From assembly GCF_017498505.1 (NCBI RefSeq), contig NZ_CP071798.1, positions 248,001-312,000 of the forward strand: a DNA stretch of 64,000 nucleotides. The letters run 5' to 3'. The DNA is from Sporosarcina sp. Te-1 (GTDB lineage: Bacteria > Bacillota > Bacilli > Bacillales_A > Planococcaceae). The position numbers and the translations under genes are program-made. The notes beneath the pieces were generated by a model that was not told the DNA's origin, searched no databases, and saw only the letters and a program-made list of their open reading frames with translations. Positions 34,910 through 43,922 of this stretch are shown here, piece after piece (position 1 is the stretch's first letter; the number at the start of each line of letters is the position of its first letter).

Positions 34910-37900
34910 ATGTCAAAAAGTATAATGGAAATAACAATTAATCAAAATGGAGAAATGAAAGAGTTAGAGAAAGCTTTGATGGACGTTAACTTGAAAGCAC
35001 GTGAACTACAGAACGAATTGCGTGCTGTTGAGCGAGCACTAAAATTCAGTCCGGGTAATACGGAAATTGCTGCGCAAAAACAACAAGTATTAGCAGAGCA
35101 AGTTGAAATTACAACTGAGAAATTAAGACGCCTCAACGAGGTACAAACTGATATTGACAAGCAATTTGCAGAAGGGAAAATAAATGACGAACAATATCGT
35201 GCATTCCAACGCGAGGTTATTGAAACAGAATCAAAGCTTAAGCAATTTGAGGAACAGCTGGTCTCTTCCCAATCCAAATTAATTGCCTTTAGTGAAACCA
35301 CTGCTGGAGCTGGGGAGAAATTTATGAACGCTGGTGCAAATGTGACTTCAGCGGGTGAATTGCTCACTTCAAAAGTAACTGCTCCTCTCTTGGAAATAGG
35401 AGCTACGGCTGCAAAAGTTGGTAGTAATTTCGAATCAAGTATGTCTAAAATGCAATCCGTTACGGGTGCATCTGGTGAAGAACTAGTTCAACTTACAGAA
35501 AAAGTGCATGAAATGGGTGCGACTACCCAATTCAGTGCAACTGAAGCAGCAGAGGCACTTTCATATATGGCCATGAATGGTTGGAATACAAGTGATATGT
35601 TATTAGGCATTGAAAGTGTTCTGACGCTAGCCTCTGCAACTGGTGAAAATTTTGCACATACGGCCGACATCATATCAGACAATCTAACTGCATTTGGTTT
35701 GAAGACGGCTGACAGTGCTCAATTTGCAGACGTTTTGGCAGCGGCATCATTGAATGCAAACTCAAACATTTTAACATTTGGCGAATCCCTTAAATACGTT
35801 GCACCCTTGGCTGGATCCATGGGTTACTCAGCAGAAGATATTTCCATCGCATTAGGCTTAATGACCAAGTCGGGCATAGACGCGACGCAAGCTGGTTCAA
35901 CTCTTAATACAATGATTTCCAATATGTCCAGACCAACAGATGCCATGGCGAATTCTATGAAAGAACTCGGTATTTCTCTCACTGATTCATCGGGTAAAGT
36001 AAAACCGTTTGAAACCGTTTTGGATGAACTACGAGCATCTTTTGGCAGCCTGACAGAGACACAACAGGATCAATACGCAGCAACTCTCTTTGGCGAAGAA
36101 GCCATGGCCGGAGCGCTTGCAATCATCAATGCATCGGAAGAGGACTATTATAATTTGGCAAATGCTATTAATGATGCTGAAGGCTCTGCACAGAAAATGG
36201 CAAGTACAATGACAGATAATCTTCAAGGCCGAGTCTCAGATGTGCAAGGTGCGCTTGAATTAGCAGCTATATCAATTTACGAAAATTTGCAGCCGGCATT
36301 AGGAAAAATAGTTGATTTTATCAAGTCATTGGTTGATTGGTTTAACAATCTATCACCCGCCGCTCAAAATACAATTGTAATAATGGCGGGAATAGCTACA
36401 GCAATTGGTCCTATTTTAGTGAATATTGGAACCCTAATATCAGCTATTGGAGCAGTTTTTGCTGCATTTACTACCGTCAGTGGAGCGATAGCAGTTGTGA
36501 CGACCGGCGCTGCAGCGGCAACCCCAGCCATCGGGGCATTGGCTGCAGTATTCAGTGCTTTGACTGGGCCAATCGGTATTGCCGTTGCAGCGATAGCAGC
36601 ATTAACGATTGGTGGCATTGCACTCTATGATCATTTAAAAGAGGACGCCATTCCACAAATAGACCGATTTGGTGAAGGAGTGTCCGAAGCAACACAACAA
36701 GCACTCGGTGGTTTTTTTGATTTGTCAGATGGAGCCTCGCAATCACTTGCAGATATGAGCATGCGTGGAGCCGAGGTTACAGATGAAATGGCTAGTGAAA
36801 TGATAGCCAAGTATGATGAAATGAACAGCCAAATAGTTCAGGGTCTGGAAGATAATCATCAACAACGTATGGATTCTATGAAGAATTTTTTTCTAAACTC
36901 AAGTGTTCTAACAGATGATGAGGAAGCGGCCATTCTACAGAAACAGCAAAACGCTCATGACTTGCAAATACTTTCTCAGGAATCAAAAAATAAGCGTATA
37001 CAAGAAATCATGCAACAGGCTGCTAAAGAAAATCGAGAACTAACTCAGGCCGAAGCTGATGAAATCAATAATATTAATAAGTCAATGAATGAGAATGCAG
37101 TACAAGCTTTGTCAGCTAGTGAAGTCGAACAGAAAATAATAATGGAACGATTAAAGGAAACTGCTGGAGATTTGTCGGCACGGCAAGCGGCGGAAGTAGT
37201 TCAGAACTCTGCCAAACAACGTGACGGTGCTGTGAAAGAAGCAAATGCACAATTCGACGAAACTCTTGCTCATATCATTCGTATGCGTGACGAAACGGGT
37301 GATATCAGTGCGGAAACTGCTGATAAGCTAATTGCAGAAGCCAAGAAACAGAGAGACGAATCAGTGAAGCATGCAATAAATATGCATGCAGAAGTTGTGG
37401 ATCAGGCGCAAAAGCAAGCAGGTGACCACATTAACAAGGTGGACTGGGAAACAGGAGAAATCTTATCCAAGTGGGACGTTTTCAAAAATAAAACGAAGGA
37501 GATATTTACTACTATCGGTTCAAGTATTAAAGAGATATGGGATACCGTCTGGAATTGGACAAAAGAAAAAGTTGAAAGTATTGTAACAGCGGCTATTTCC
37601 GGATTCGTATCCCTTGTGGTTGGAATCAAGGATAAGATGACGGAAGTAGTTGAAACAGTAACGAGCTTTTGGGGCAATGCTCAAGAGTTTTTAACAAATA
37701 TTAATTTGTTGCAGATCGGGAAGGATATAATCCAAGGTTTGATTAATGGTATAAGTCAGATGGCCGATAAAGTTTCAGAGAAAGTTAAAGGATTAGCTGA
37801 TAGTATTCCAGATTGGATTAAGAGAGTTCTCGGTATCCACTCGCCTTCTAGGGTTATGATGAAACTTGGTGAGGAGATTGGAAAAGGTCTTGCGGTAGGT

Positions 37901-38590
37901 ATTGAAACTACTGATAAACAAGTTTTAAGGGCTACGGACAGCATTGCTGCTACTGTAGAAGATGGTTTCACAATGGCTATGCAGAAGATAGCCAATCAGG
38001 CTGAACAAGTTGCTGACAGGACAAAATATGCAGCTGAGAAAATCCAAAATTCATATAGCAACTTAACTTCTGGCCCTAACGTATTGATCCGGGCTGTTAC
38101 AGAACTAGAGAATAATGCTTCAAAGTTGAGTATACAGAATGTTGGTAAAGAAAATATGTACGGTATGTATGATGGTCTTGACACGGTACGAGGTTTGTTA
38201 ATATCTCAAGCTCAATCTATTGCTGAAGAAGTAAGTTTTACAATCAGTAAAGCACTTCAAATTAAATCTCCGTTCCATGTCAACAAGAAGATTGGGGAGC
38301 AGCTTGGCGCAGGAACTAAAGCTGGCATAGAAAGTATGCTTAATGACATCAAACGAGTCTCAGGGCGGATGGGTAATCTAGTAGTCCCGACCTTGCCAAA
38401 CTTTTATTCTAGTACATTTGGGAACTCAATTCGTTCCGCAACAATATCAAATAATGTTCACCCTGCTCCAGTAATCAATCAGCAAGTTGTTATTAATAGT
38501 CCTGAACCGACAAGCCCATCAGACAATGCAAGATATTTACGGCGCACGGCGCAAGAACTAGGACTAGCTTTTTCATTAGGAGTGAGGTGA
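34910..38590 (+). CDS. Phage tail tape measure protein
   Basis: 1226 residues, the largest gene in the window, as expected for a tail-length ruler. An N-terminal coiled coil (residues 10-130) is followed by the TP901-type core (SNFESSMSKMQSVTGASGEE, QFSATEAAEALSYMAMNGW, GIDATQAGSTLNTMISNMSR). Hydrophobic segments lie at about 485-570, and the C-terminal part has the HSPSRVMMKLGEEIGKGLA motif twice in variant form (KSPFHVNKKIGEQLGAGTK). By the lambda rule of about 1.5 angstrom per residue it would give a tail near 180 nm (estimate). AAGGAGGTGAG precedes ATG 34910. Frame intact throughout. Confidence 0.95.
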   Translation: MSKSIMEITINQNGEMKELEKALMDVNLKARELQNELRAVERALKFSPGNTEIAAQKQQVLAEQVEITTEKLRRLNEVQTDIDKQFAEGKINDEQYRAFQREVIETESKLKQFEEQLVSSQSKLIAFSETTAGAGEKFMNAGANVTSAGELLTSKVTAPLLEIGATAAKVGSNFESSMSKMQSVTGASGEELVQLTEKVHEMGATTQFSATEAAEALSYMAMNGWNTSDMLLGIESVLTLASATGENFAHTADIISDNLTAFGLKTADSAQFADVLAAASLNANSNILTFGESLKYVAPLAGSMGYSAEDISIALGLMTKSGIDATQAGSTLNTMISNMSRPTDAMANSMKELGISLTDSSGKVKPFETVLDELRASFGSLTETQQDQYAATLFGEEAMAGALAIINASEEDYYNLANAINDAEGSAQKMASTMTDNLQGRVSDVQGALELAAISIYENLQPALGKIVDFIKSLVDWFNNLSPAAQNTIVIMAGIATAIGPILVNIGTLISAIGAVFAAFTTVSGAIAVVTTGAAAATPAIGALAAVFSALTGPIGIAVAAIAALTIGGIALYDHLKEDAIPQIDRFGEGVSEATQQALGGFFDLSDGASQSLADMSMRGAEVTDEMASEMIAKYDEMNSQIVQGLEDNHQQRMDSMKNFFLNSSVLTDDEEAAILQKQQNAHDLQILSQESKNKRIQEIMQQAAKENRELTQAEADEINNINKSMNENAVQALSASEVEQKIIMERLKETAGDLSARQAAEVVQNSAKQRDGAVKEANAQFDETLAHIIRMRDETGDISAETADKLIAEAKKQRDESVKHAINMHAEVVDQAQKQAGDHINKVDWETGEILSKWDVFKNKTKEIFTTIGSSIKEIWDTVWNWTKEKVESIVTAAISGFVSLVVGIKDKMTEVVETVTSFWGNAQEFLTNINLLQIGKDIIQGLINGISQMADKVSEKVKGLADSIPDWIKRVLGIHSPSRVMMKLGEEIGKGLAVGIETTDKQVLRATDSIAATVEDGFTMAMQKIANQAEQVADRTKYAAEKIQNSYSNLTSGPNVLIRAVTELENNASKLSIQNVGKENMYGMYDGLDTVRGLLISQAQSIAEEVSFTISKALQIKSPFHVNKKIGEQLGAGTKAGIESMLNDIKRVSGRMGNLVVPTLPNFYSSTFGNSIRSATISNNVHPAPVINQQVVINSPEPTSPSDNARYLRRTAQELGLAFSLGVR

Positions 38591-38594
38591 GACG

Positions 38595-39446
38595 ATGCGA
38601 GAAAAATTAACAATTACTAATACAAACGGTGATACGGTGGAACTTAGCCATCGTCCACCGTTTTTATTAACTAAAATCGAAGGACTTGGCGATGTGGATG
38701 CAGATGTGCAAATGTCCAGAGCCCCTTTCCAAGATGGAGCTACACATGTCGATACATTGCTTGAGCCACGGTATATTTCCATACAGGTGTCTATTCTTTC
38801 TGACAGCCGTGAAGATTTGTTTGCATTTCGAGAGCATTTGACAAATGTACTTAACCCAAAGTACTCGTTAACAGTAACCTATGAAAATGGATGGGTATCT
38901 CGGCAAATCAGTGCTATTAGTGAGCATGTTCCGAAATATCCAGCAGATAACCGAGGATTAAGGTATCAAATAGCGCTGGCTAATCTAGTCTGTCCAAGTC
39001 CATTTTGGCAGGATATTAATCCGACAAATATAAAACTCGAGGACTATGTATCTGGTTTTCGCTTTCCTTTCCATTTCCCGGTTCGATTTGCAACACGGGG
39101 GGATACAAGATTACTTGTTAATGTAGGCCACGCACCGGCACCAGTCAAGATTACTTTCCGTGGGGAATCAATCAATCCGACAATCACTAAAGTGGGTGCA
39201 GACGAATTTATAAGAGTGAAAAAAACAATACCGCAAGGCTATGCATTGGAGATAACTACAGATATTAATGAGAGGGCAGTTCGAATTATAGCGCCAGACG
39301 GAATAGTGACAAATGCAATGGGATACATTGATCAGAAGAGTACATTTTTTTCACTTGATATAGGTGAAAACAAGCTTTCATTTATCACGGAGGGTGGAAA
39401 GCCGGATGTTTATGTGGAATATCGAAATTTGTATCTAGGGGTCTAA
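38595..39446 (+). CDS. Distal tail protein (Dit, Sipho_tail family)
   Basis: 283 residues. N-terminal Dit domain with PPFLLTKIEGLGDVDADVQM, then QDGATHVDTLLEPRYISIQV, and the LTNVLNPKYSLTVTYENGW strand; C-terminal galectin-like region up to VYVEYRNLYLGV. Dit makes the hub ring at the tail tip that carries the host-binding parts. It begins 4 bases after the tape-measure stop, with AGGAGTGAGG inside that gene as ribosome site. Confidence 0.9.
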   Translation: MREKLTITNTNGDTVELSHRPPFLLTKIEGLGDVDADVQMSRAPFQDGATHVDTLLEPRYISIQVSILSDSREDLFAFREHLTNVLNPKYSLTVTYENGWVSRQISAISEHVPKYPADNRGLRYQIALANLVCPSPFWQDINPTNIKLEDYVSGFRFPFHFPVRFATRGDTRLLVNVGHAPAPVKITFRGESINPTITKVGADEFIRVKKTIPQGYALEITTDINERAVRIIAPDGIVTNAMGYIDQKSTFFSLDIGENKLSFITEGGKPDVYVEYRNLYLGV

Positions 39447-39467
39447 ATAGAAAGGACGTGGTAGGGG

Positions 39468-41270
39468 ATGACAGAAGAATTTGGTTTTTTTGATCCTGTA
39501 GAAGTTGCTCCAGAGGTTTTTGATCGGGAATACAACGCACAACAATTTACAAACTATTTTAAAGCATTGATAACGACGGGCATTTTGAAAGGTGCAGGAA
39601 AAGAACTAAAGGTAACTGCAAACGATAGTAATATGATAACCGAAATTGATACCGGCATAGCTTTTATTGAGGGAAGGTACTATTCAAATACGTCTCAACT
39701 TGCACATACTCATGAAACAGAAACATTAGGAAAAGACCGTATAGACCGAGTTGTTGTACAACTCAATTTGGATGATAGGTTGGTAAAAACATATATTAAA
39801 AAGGGGATAGCTTCAGCAACACCGATTGCTCCAGCATTGACTAGAAACAAAACAATATATGAGATCTCGTTAGCCCAAGTAAAAGTGATTGGCGGGCAAA
39901 CATATATAAAAACAGATAATGTGAGAGATGAGCGGGGCGATAAGGCTTTATGTCCGTATGCAGGGTCAGAAATTCTCCCAAACTTCAATGACGCGATTTT
40001 GGCTAACTTAGTAGAACAAGTAGAAAGTCTCTTTAGGTTAGTGCAGGATGATGACAAAGGGTCAGCTTTTGAATTGGAAACTGGTACAAACTTGAATACT
40101 CTCACTAAATCAGGGTTCTATAGAGTGGGCTATTCCACCTCTCCAATTTCAGGTCTCCCGGCAGGGACTTATATGATAATGGTAGTTAGAAATAAGACTG
40201 TTTCACCTGAAGGAAATTCACCGGTGATTCAAATGTTCATTGGAGAGAATGTTGAACTTGGTAAAATATTTGTCAGGATAAGAAACTCAATAGGTGTATG
40301 GTCGGTCGTTAAAACTGTGGGTGGAGACGTTTCGGATGCCAGTTTAACCCATAAAGGAATTGTGCAATTAACAAACTCATTTACGTCAACTTCACAAGCA
40401 CTTGCTTTGACGCAATACGCAGGTTATACGCTGAATAATGCAATTAATACACTATCAAACAAATTGTTAAGTAGCCAGTTAGCTCTTGGTCAAGGTGCTT
40501 CCGCAAGTGGATCTGCTTCCACAGCTGTGGGAACGTCATCCAAGGCTACGGGGACATACGCCGCAGCGTATGGACTGGGGGCAAACGCTGGTACGTATAG
40601 TACCGCACTTGGAGCCTTAACGGATGCATCTCAAACAGGATCGGTCGCATTAGGTTATCAAGCACATGCCTCTATGTATAGCGATGGCAAACTAGGAGTT
40701 GGTATTAATGCAACTGGTCCATGGAATTGGTTAATACCGGGACAATTGCATGTAGCTGGTTCCAAAAATTTTCAAATCCCCCATCCGAAACCATTGAAGA
40801 AAGAGACACACATAATTAGACATGGTGCCGTAGAGTCACCTACAGCTGGTGATACCCTCTATAGATATTCAGTTGATATCGTGGATGATATAGCTATTAT
40901 AAAAATGAATGGGATGAATGATACCTTTACTGCACCAATTGAGAGAGCGGATGACACATATGTAATTAGAATTGCTTTACCGGACTATTGGATATATTTG
41001 AATATTCATGATCAGGTTTTCGTAAGTCCATCTAGGCATTTTGGAATGGGTTTTGGCGAAATAGATTGGGAAGCCGAACAGTTAATACTCACTCTGCAAA
41101 GCCGTAAGTCATATCATGTTTTGTTGCTAGGTACTCGAAATGATGATGATGTGCAAATTTGGCATGTTAAAGGTATAGAACGGGAGTTGGGCGAAACATG
41201 GCTCGGAGAAACATATGTAATTGATGATTTAGAACTAGATGAAACGACGGAATTAGAGGAGGAAATATAA
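39468..41270 (+). CDS. Tail fibre / receptor-binding protein with knob and YadA-head-like repeats
   Basis: 600 residues. The N-terminal 180 resemble phage baseplate attachment domains (FFDPVEVAPEVFDREYNAQQ, DTGIAFIEGRYYSNTSQLAH). A pyocin-knob-like part follows at about 205-290 (LNTLTKSGFYRVGYSTSPIS, LPAGTYMIMVV), ending SLTHKGIVQLTN as in many tail fibres. Residues 340-400 contain 14-residue YadA-head-type repeats (ASGSASTAVGTSSKATGTYA, AGTYSTALGALTDASQTGSV, then ALGYQAHAS). The last 180 residues form a beta-rich tip of unknown target. It probably determines host specificity. Confidence 0.78.
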   Translation: MTEEFGFFDPVEVAPEVFDREYNAQQFTNYFKALITTGILKGAGKELKVTANDSNMITEIDTGIAFIEGRYYSNTSQLAHTHETETLGKDRIDRVVVQLNLDDRLVKTYIKKGIASATPIAPALTRNKTIYEISLAQVKVIGGQTYIKTDNVRDERGDKALCPYAGSEILPNFNDAILANLVEQVESLFRLVQDDDKGSAFELETGTNLNTLTKSGFYRVGYSTSPISGLPAGTYMIMVVRNKTVSPEGNSPVIQMFIGENVELGKIFVRIRNSIGVWSVVKTVGGDVSDASLTHKGIVQLTNSFTSTSQALALTQYAGYTLNNAINTLSNKLLSSQLALGQGASASGSASTAVGTSSKATGTYAAAYGLGANAGTYSTALGALTDASQTGSVALGYQAHASMYSDGKLGVGINATGPWNWLIPGQLHVAGSKNFQIPHPKPLKKETHIIRHGAVESPTAGDTLYRYSVDIVDDIAIIKMNGMNDTFTAPIERADDTYVIRIALPDYWIYLNIHDQVFVSPSRHFGMGFGEIDWEAEQLILTLQSRKSYHVLLLGTRNDDDVQIWHVKGIERELGETWLGETYVIDDLELDETTELEEEI

Positions 41271-41527
41271 TGCAAGTATTTGTGAAAACAGTTTATATTC
41301 AATTCAAGAATCCTATTACGGGACAACCTACAAAGAAAGTTGCGGAACACTACTTTGGTAGACGTGTCGTCGCCCTAATTAATGGTGAGGAACGTATGTT
41401 CAAATTTACTAAGGACGAACTTCCGTTTGAGGATACAATAACCGAACTAGAGGATCTAATCGTACAACTTGTGGCCAAAGAAGCAGAAAAGTTAGAGAAT
41501 GAACAGAATTCAGCCTTTCAGGGATAA
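41270..41527 (+). CDS. Small tail-module protein, unclassified
   Basis: 85 residues, start overlapping the fibre stop by one base and stop overlapping the next start region. Beta strands at the N-terminus (VFVKTVYIQFKNPITGQPTK) and an acidic helix at the end (DTITELEDLIVQLVAKEAEK). Tight coupling suggests a fibre-associated structural or assembly role; no family recognised. Confidence 0.6.
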   Translation: MQVFVKTVYIQFKNPITGQPTKKVAEHYFGRRVVALINGEERMFKFTKDELPFEDTITELEDLIVQLVAKEAEKLENEQNSAFQG

Positions 41528-42693
41528 TGTTTATGAATAAACCCATAAGAATATTAACACCAGATATTGAGATACTTGGAGAAATATCTAACTATGAATC
41601 ACTCATTTTTACAAGATCTTGGTATGGTATCGGCACATTGGAATTACGAATTAATAGACATAAAAACTATACAGAAACTCTTCAAAAAGGGAATATTATT
41701 ATTATAGGTCAAGAAACGCATAAAGTATTCCAGATTCTTCATAGAGAAATTGAATTGGATCAGCAGGGTAAAGTCACGGAAAATTGGCATATAACCGCAC
41801 ATGAATTAAAAACTATTGTAGGGAGACGTCTTACTATCCCTCCTGCAAATGCATCTTATGATAATAAATCTGGTGCGGTAGAATCTGTTATTAAACATTA
41901 TGTTGAGAGAAACTTGATCAATCCCTTAGATCCCAGACGTAAGATACCACAACTTCTTGTTGCACCTGATTTGCAACGTGGTCCTTACATTGAAAGACAA
42001 TCTCGCTTTAAGAATCTTGCTGAAGAAATTGCAGAGCTTAGCTTATTATCGGATGTTGGTTGGGGTATTCATGTGGATTATGATTTGCAAAAGTGGGTTT
42101 TCGATATAGATATTGGAAAAGATATCTCTGTCAATCAAGATGTCAATCCACCGGTTATTTTCTCTCCACAGTTTGGGAATATAAAGGACATGCATTTTGT
42201 AGATAGTGACTTAAACTATCGTAATGTAGCATTAGTGGCAGGAGAGGGCGAAGGCTTTGGAAGACGTGTATTAGAAGTCGGTCTATCAACAGGTTTAGAA
42301 CGATATGAAGTATTTGTTGATGCCCGAGATGTTCCTGAAGAGACAGATGAAGAAGACTCTATGCGTAGACCTAGACCAGATATTGATGTGATTAGAGATT
42401 TAGAAAATCGGGGTTATCAATCCCTTGCTGAAATGGGACAAGAAATGTATTTGGAGGGCCAGATTATGACGGCTGGTTCATTTACTTATGAGCTGGATTG
42501 GGATTTAGGTGATATTACTACCATTCAGAACCAAGATTGGGGAGTGACTCTCGACAGTCGAATAACGGAGGTCACGGAAGTTTATGAGCGAGAAGGGATG
42601 AAGTTGTCTATCACATTAGGACAAAGTAGGCCGACCCTGATGAGCAAGATTAAACAGGAGCTTGCGGGAATACAAAATGAGATTGTTAAATAA
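41527..42693 (+). CDS. Siphovirus ReqiPepy6 Gp37-like tail protein
   Basis: 388 residues, Gp37-like family found in siphophages of Gram-positives, in place of the classical tail-lysin hub. Text seen: YESLIFTRSWYGIGTLELRI near the N-terminus, ENWHITAHELKTIVGRRLTI, then YIERQSRFKNLAEEIAELSL and DWDLGDITTIQNQDWGVTLD at the end. No peptidase motif is visible. ATG 41527 or 41533 may start it. Followed directly by a terminator, so it ends the tail operon. Confidence 0.85.
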   Translation: MFMNKPIRILTPDIEILGEISNYESLIFTRSWYGIGTLELRINRHKNYTETLQKGNIIIIGQETHKVFQILHREIELDQQGKVTENWHITAHELKTIVGRRLTIPPANASYDNKSGAVESVIKHYVERNLINPLDPRRKIPQLLVAPDLQRGPYIERQSRFKNLAEEIAELSLLSDVGWGIHVDYDLQKWVFDIDIGKDISVNQDVNPPVIFSPQFGNIKDMHFVDSDLNYRNVALVAGEGEGFGRRVLEVGLSTGLERYEVFVDARDVPEETDEEDSMRRPRPDIDVIRDLENRGYQSLAEMGQEMYLEGQIMTAGSFTYELDWDLGDITTIQNQDWGVTLDSRITEVTEVYEREGMKLSITLGQSRPTLMSKIKQELAGIQNEIVK

Positions 42694-42718
42694 AGAACGC
42701 CCAACCGGGCGTTCTTTT
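42693..42718 (+). terminator. Terminator of the tail operon
   Basis: AAGAACGCCC / GGGCGTTCTT stem with loop AACC and a short T run, starting at the last gene's stop codon. Confidence 0.9.
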
Positions 42719-42854
42719 AATATTAAGTAAAGACAAGCCCTGAGAAACTGTATGTGTCCAGTTAATAGATAGTTTATTGCTGTGAAGTCTGTGAAGAGGG
42801 AAGTAATAGCCTGTCCTTTCGATAATCTTTAATCAAAATGAAGGGAGAATATTA

Positions 42855-43262
42855 GTGGAATATATTAAAATGATTCCAGTATTCTTTGTGGGGTTATTAA
42901 CATATTTATTTGGAGAATGGAGTTCTTTACTCACGATATTAGTTGCATTGGTAGTGATCGATTTTGTAACCGGGATGTTAGCCGGGGCATTAAATGGTGA
43001 GTTGAAAAGTAGTATAGGAATGATTGGTATTACCCGGAAAGTTTTTATTTTTGCAATGGTCGCTGTGGCTCATTTAATTGATCTTCTACTAATTGAGAAT
43101 GGAATTGAATCTGTAGAAGTTGTAATGTCAATGGTTGTTGTGTTTTATGCAATAAACGAAATTTTATCCATTACTGAAAATGCCGGAAGAATTGGACTAC
43201 CCGTGCCTAAACAAGTACGGAACGTGATTGAGATATTACAAAACAAAAAGGATGGTAGATAA
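42855..43262 (+). CDS. Phage holin (Phage_holin_4 / Cph1-TcdE type)
   Basis: 135 residues with three to four membrane segments (about 5-35 in two helices, 55-75, 88-105). Family text: LVALVVIDFVTGMLAGALNG, SSIGMIGITRKVFIFAMVAV and YAINEILSITENAGRIGLPV. Such holins open the membrane for endolysin at the end of a lytic cycle. GTG 42855 follows AAGGGAG. The gene is intact, but the endolysin normally found behind it is cut to a few codons. Confidence 0.9.
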   Translation: MEYIKMIPVFFVGLLTYLFGEWSSLLTILVALVVIDFVTGMLAGALNGELKSSIGMIGITRKVFIFAMVAVAHLIDLLLIENGIESVEVVMSMVVVFYAINEILSITENAGRIGLPVPKQVRNVIEILQNKKDGR

Positions 43263-43264
43263 CT

Positions 43265-43294
43265 ATGACAATGTCTTACTATCTCGTTCTTTAA
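43265..43294 (+). pseudogene. Start of a truncated endolysin-position gene
   Basis: Two bases after the holin stop, AAGGATGG precedes ATG 43265 and codons MTMSYYLVL then TAA. In related modules the amidase/endolysin starts exactly here. The remaining frame is missing, consistent with a deletion just after the start. Identification rests on position only. Confidence 0.35.
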
Positions 43295-43817
43295 AAAGTT
43301 AATAGGGAACTGAGTACCAATAATAAGAATTTGGCCACTGTCTTCTCATAGTTCTATGTTGAAGTGTGACCTCTTTAAATAGTTATTTTCTCTTGTGAGT
43401 TTCTTCATTAGTAATACGGAGAATTAATGATAAAACATTCGAAATTATTAGATAAATTATAGGTAGCCTTGCCAATTCAAACAATTTATACACATTTAGG
43501 TGTAGCTCGTTTATTCTGGTTATAGAAAAGGGCTTGGGCGCCTTTTAAGAAGAATTAGATGTACACCGAGTATGAATTCCTTCAAAGCGAACGTAATATC
43601 GCAGCATTATTTCTGGGGATAGGTGAAAAAACAATGAAATGCGTCATGTGGAATATAGTTAGTCTGGATAAGTAAAAATGAAAAAACAAGAGCGAACAAG
43701 ATTAACAGCACATGTGTCTGGCAATCGATTAGTATGAGACTTTACAAGAAATCTACAAGAAAATAAATCGTTAGAGCCTAAATTACTTAATTACAACAAT
43801 ATCGGAATCCGAACGAA
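43295..43817. other. Stop-rich remnant DNA after the phage module
   Basis: No intact gene. Short frames such as the 18-codon frame at about 43678 (KKQERTRLTAHVSGNRLV) hint at former coding sequence, family not recognisable. Marks the right edge of the phage-derived module. Confidence 0.4.
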
Positions 43818-43863
43818 TTTAAGTAGCCAGTCGTCGGTAAATACCGTCAACTGGCTACTTAAA
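43818..43863. terminator. Nested palindrome between the phage module and liv operon
   Basis: TTTAAGTAGCCAGT pairs perfectly with ACTGGCTACTTAAA (14 bases, 43818-43831 with 43850-43863), and inside it CGGTA pairs with TACCG. It lies about 60 bases beyond the livF stop and could end liv transcripts, though no clear T run follows on either strand. Confidence 0.5.
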
Positions 43864-43922
43864 TGGATGTTTTCATATTGACTCAAAAAAGGACAGTAAG
43901 TGCCGAATTGCTATAGATGCCT

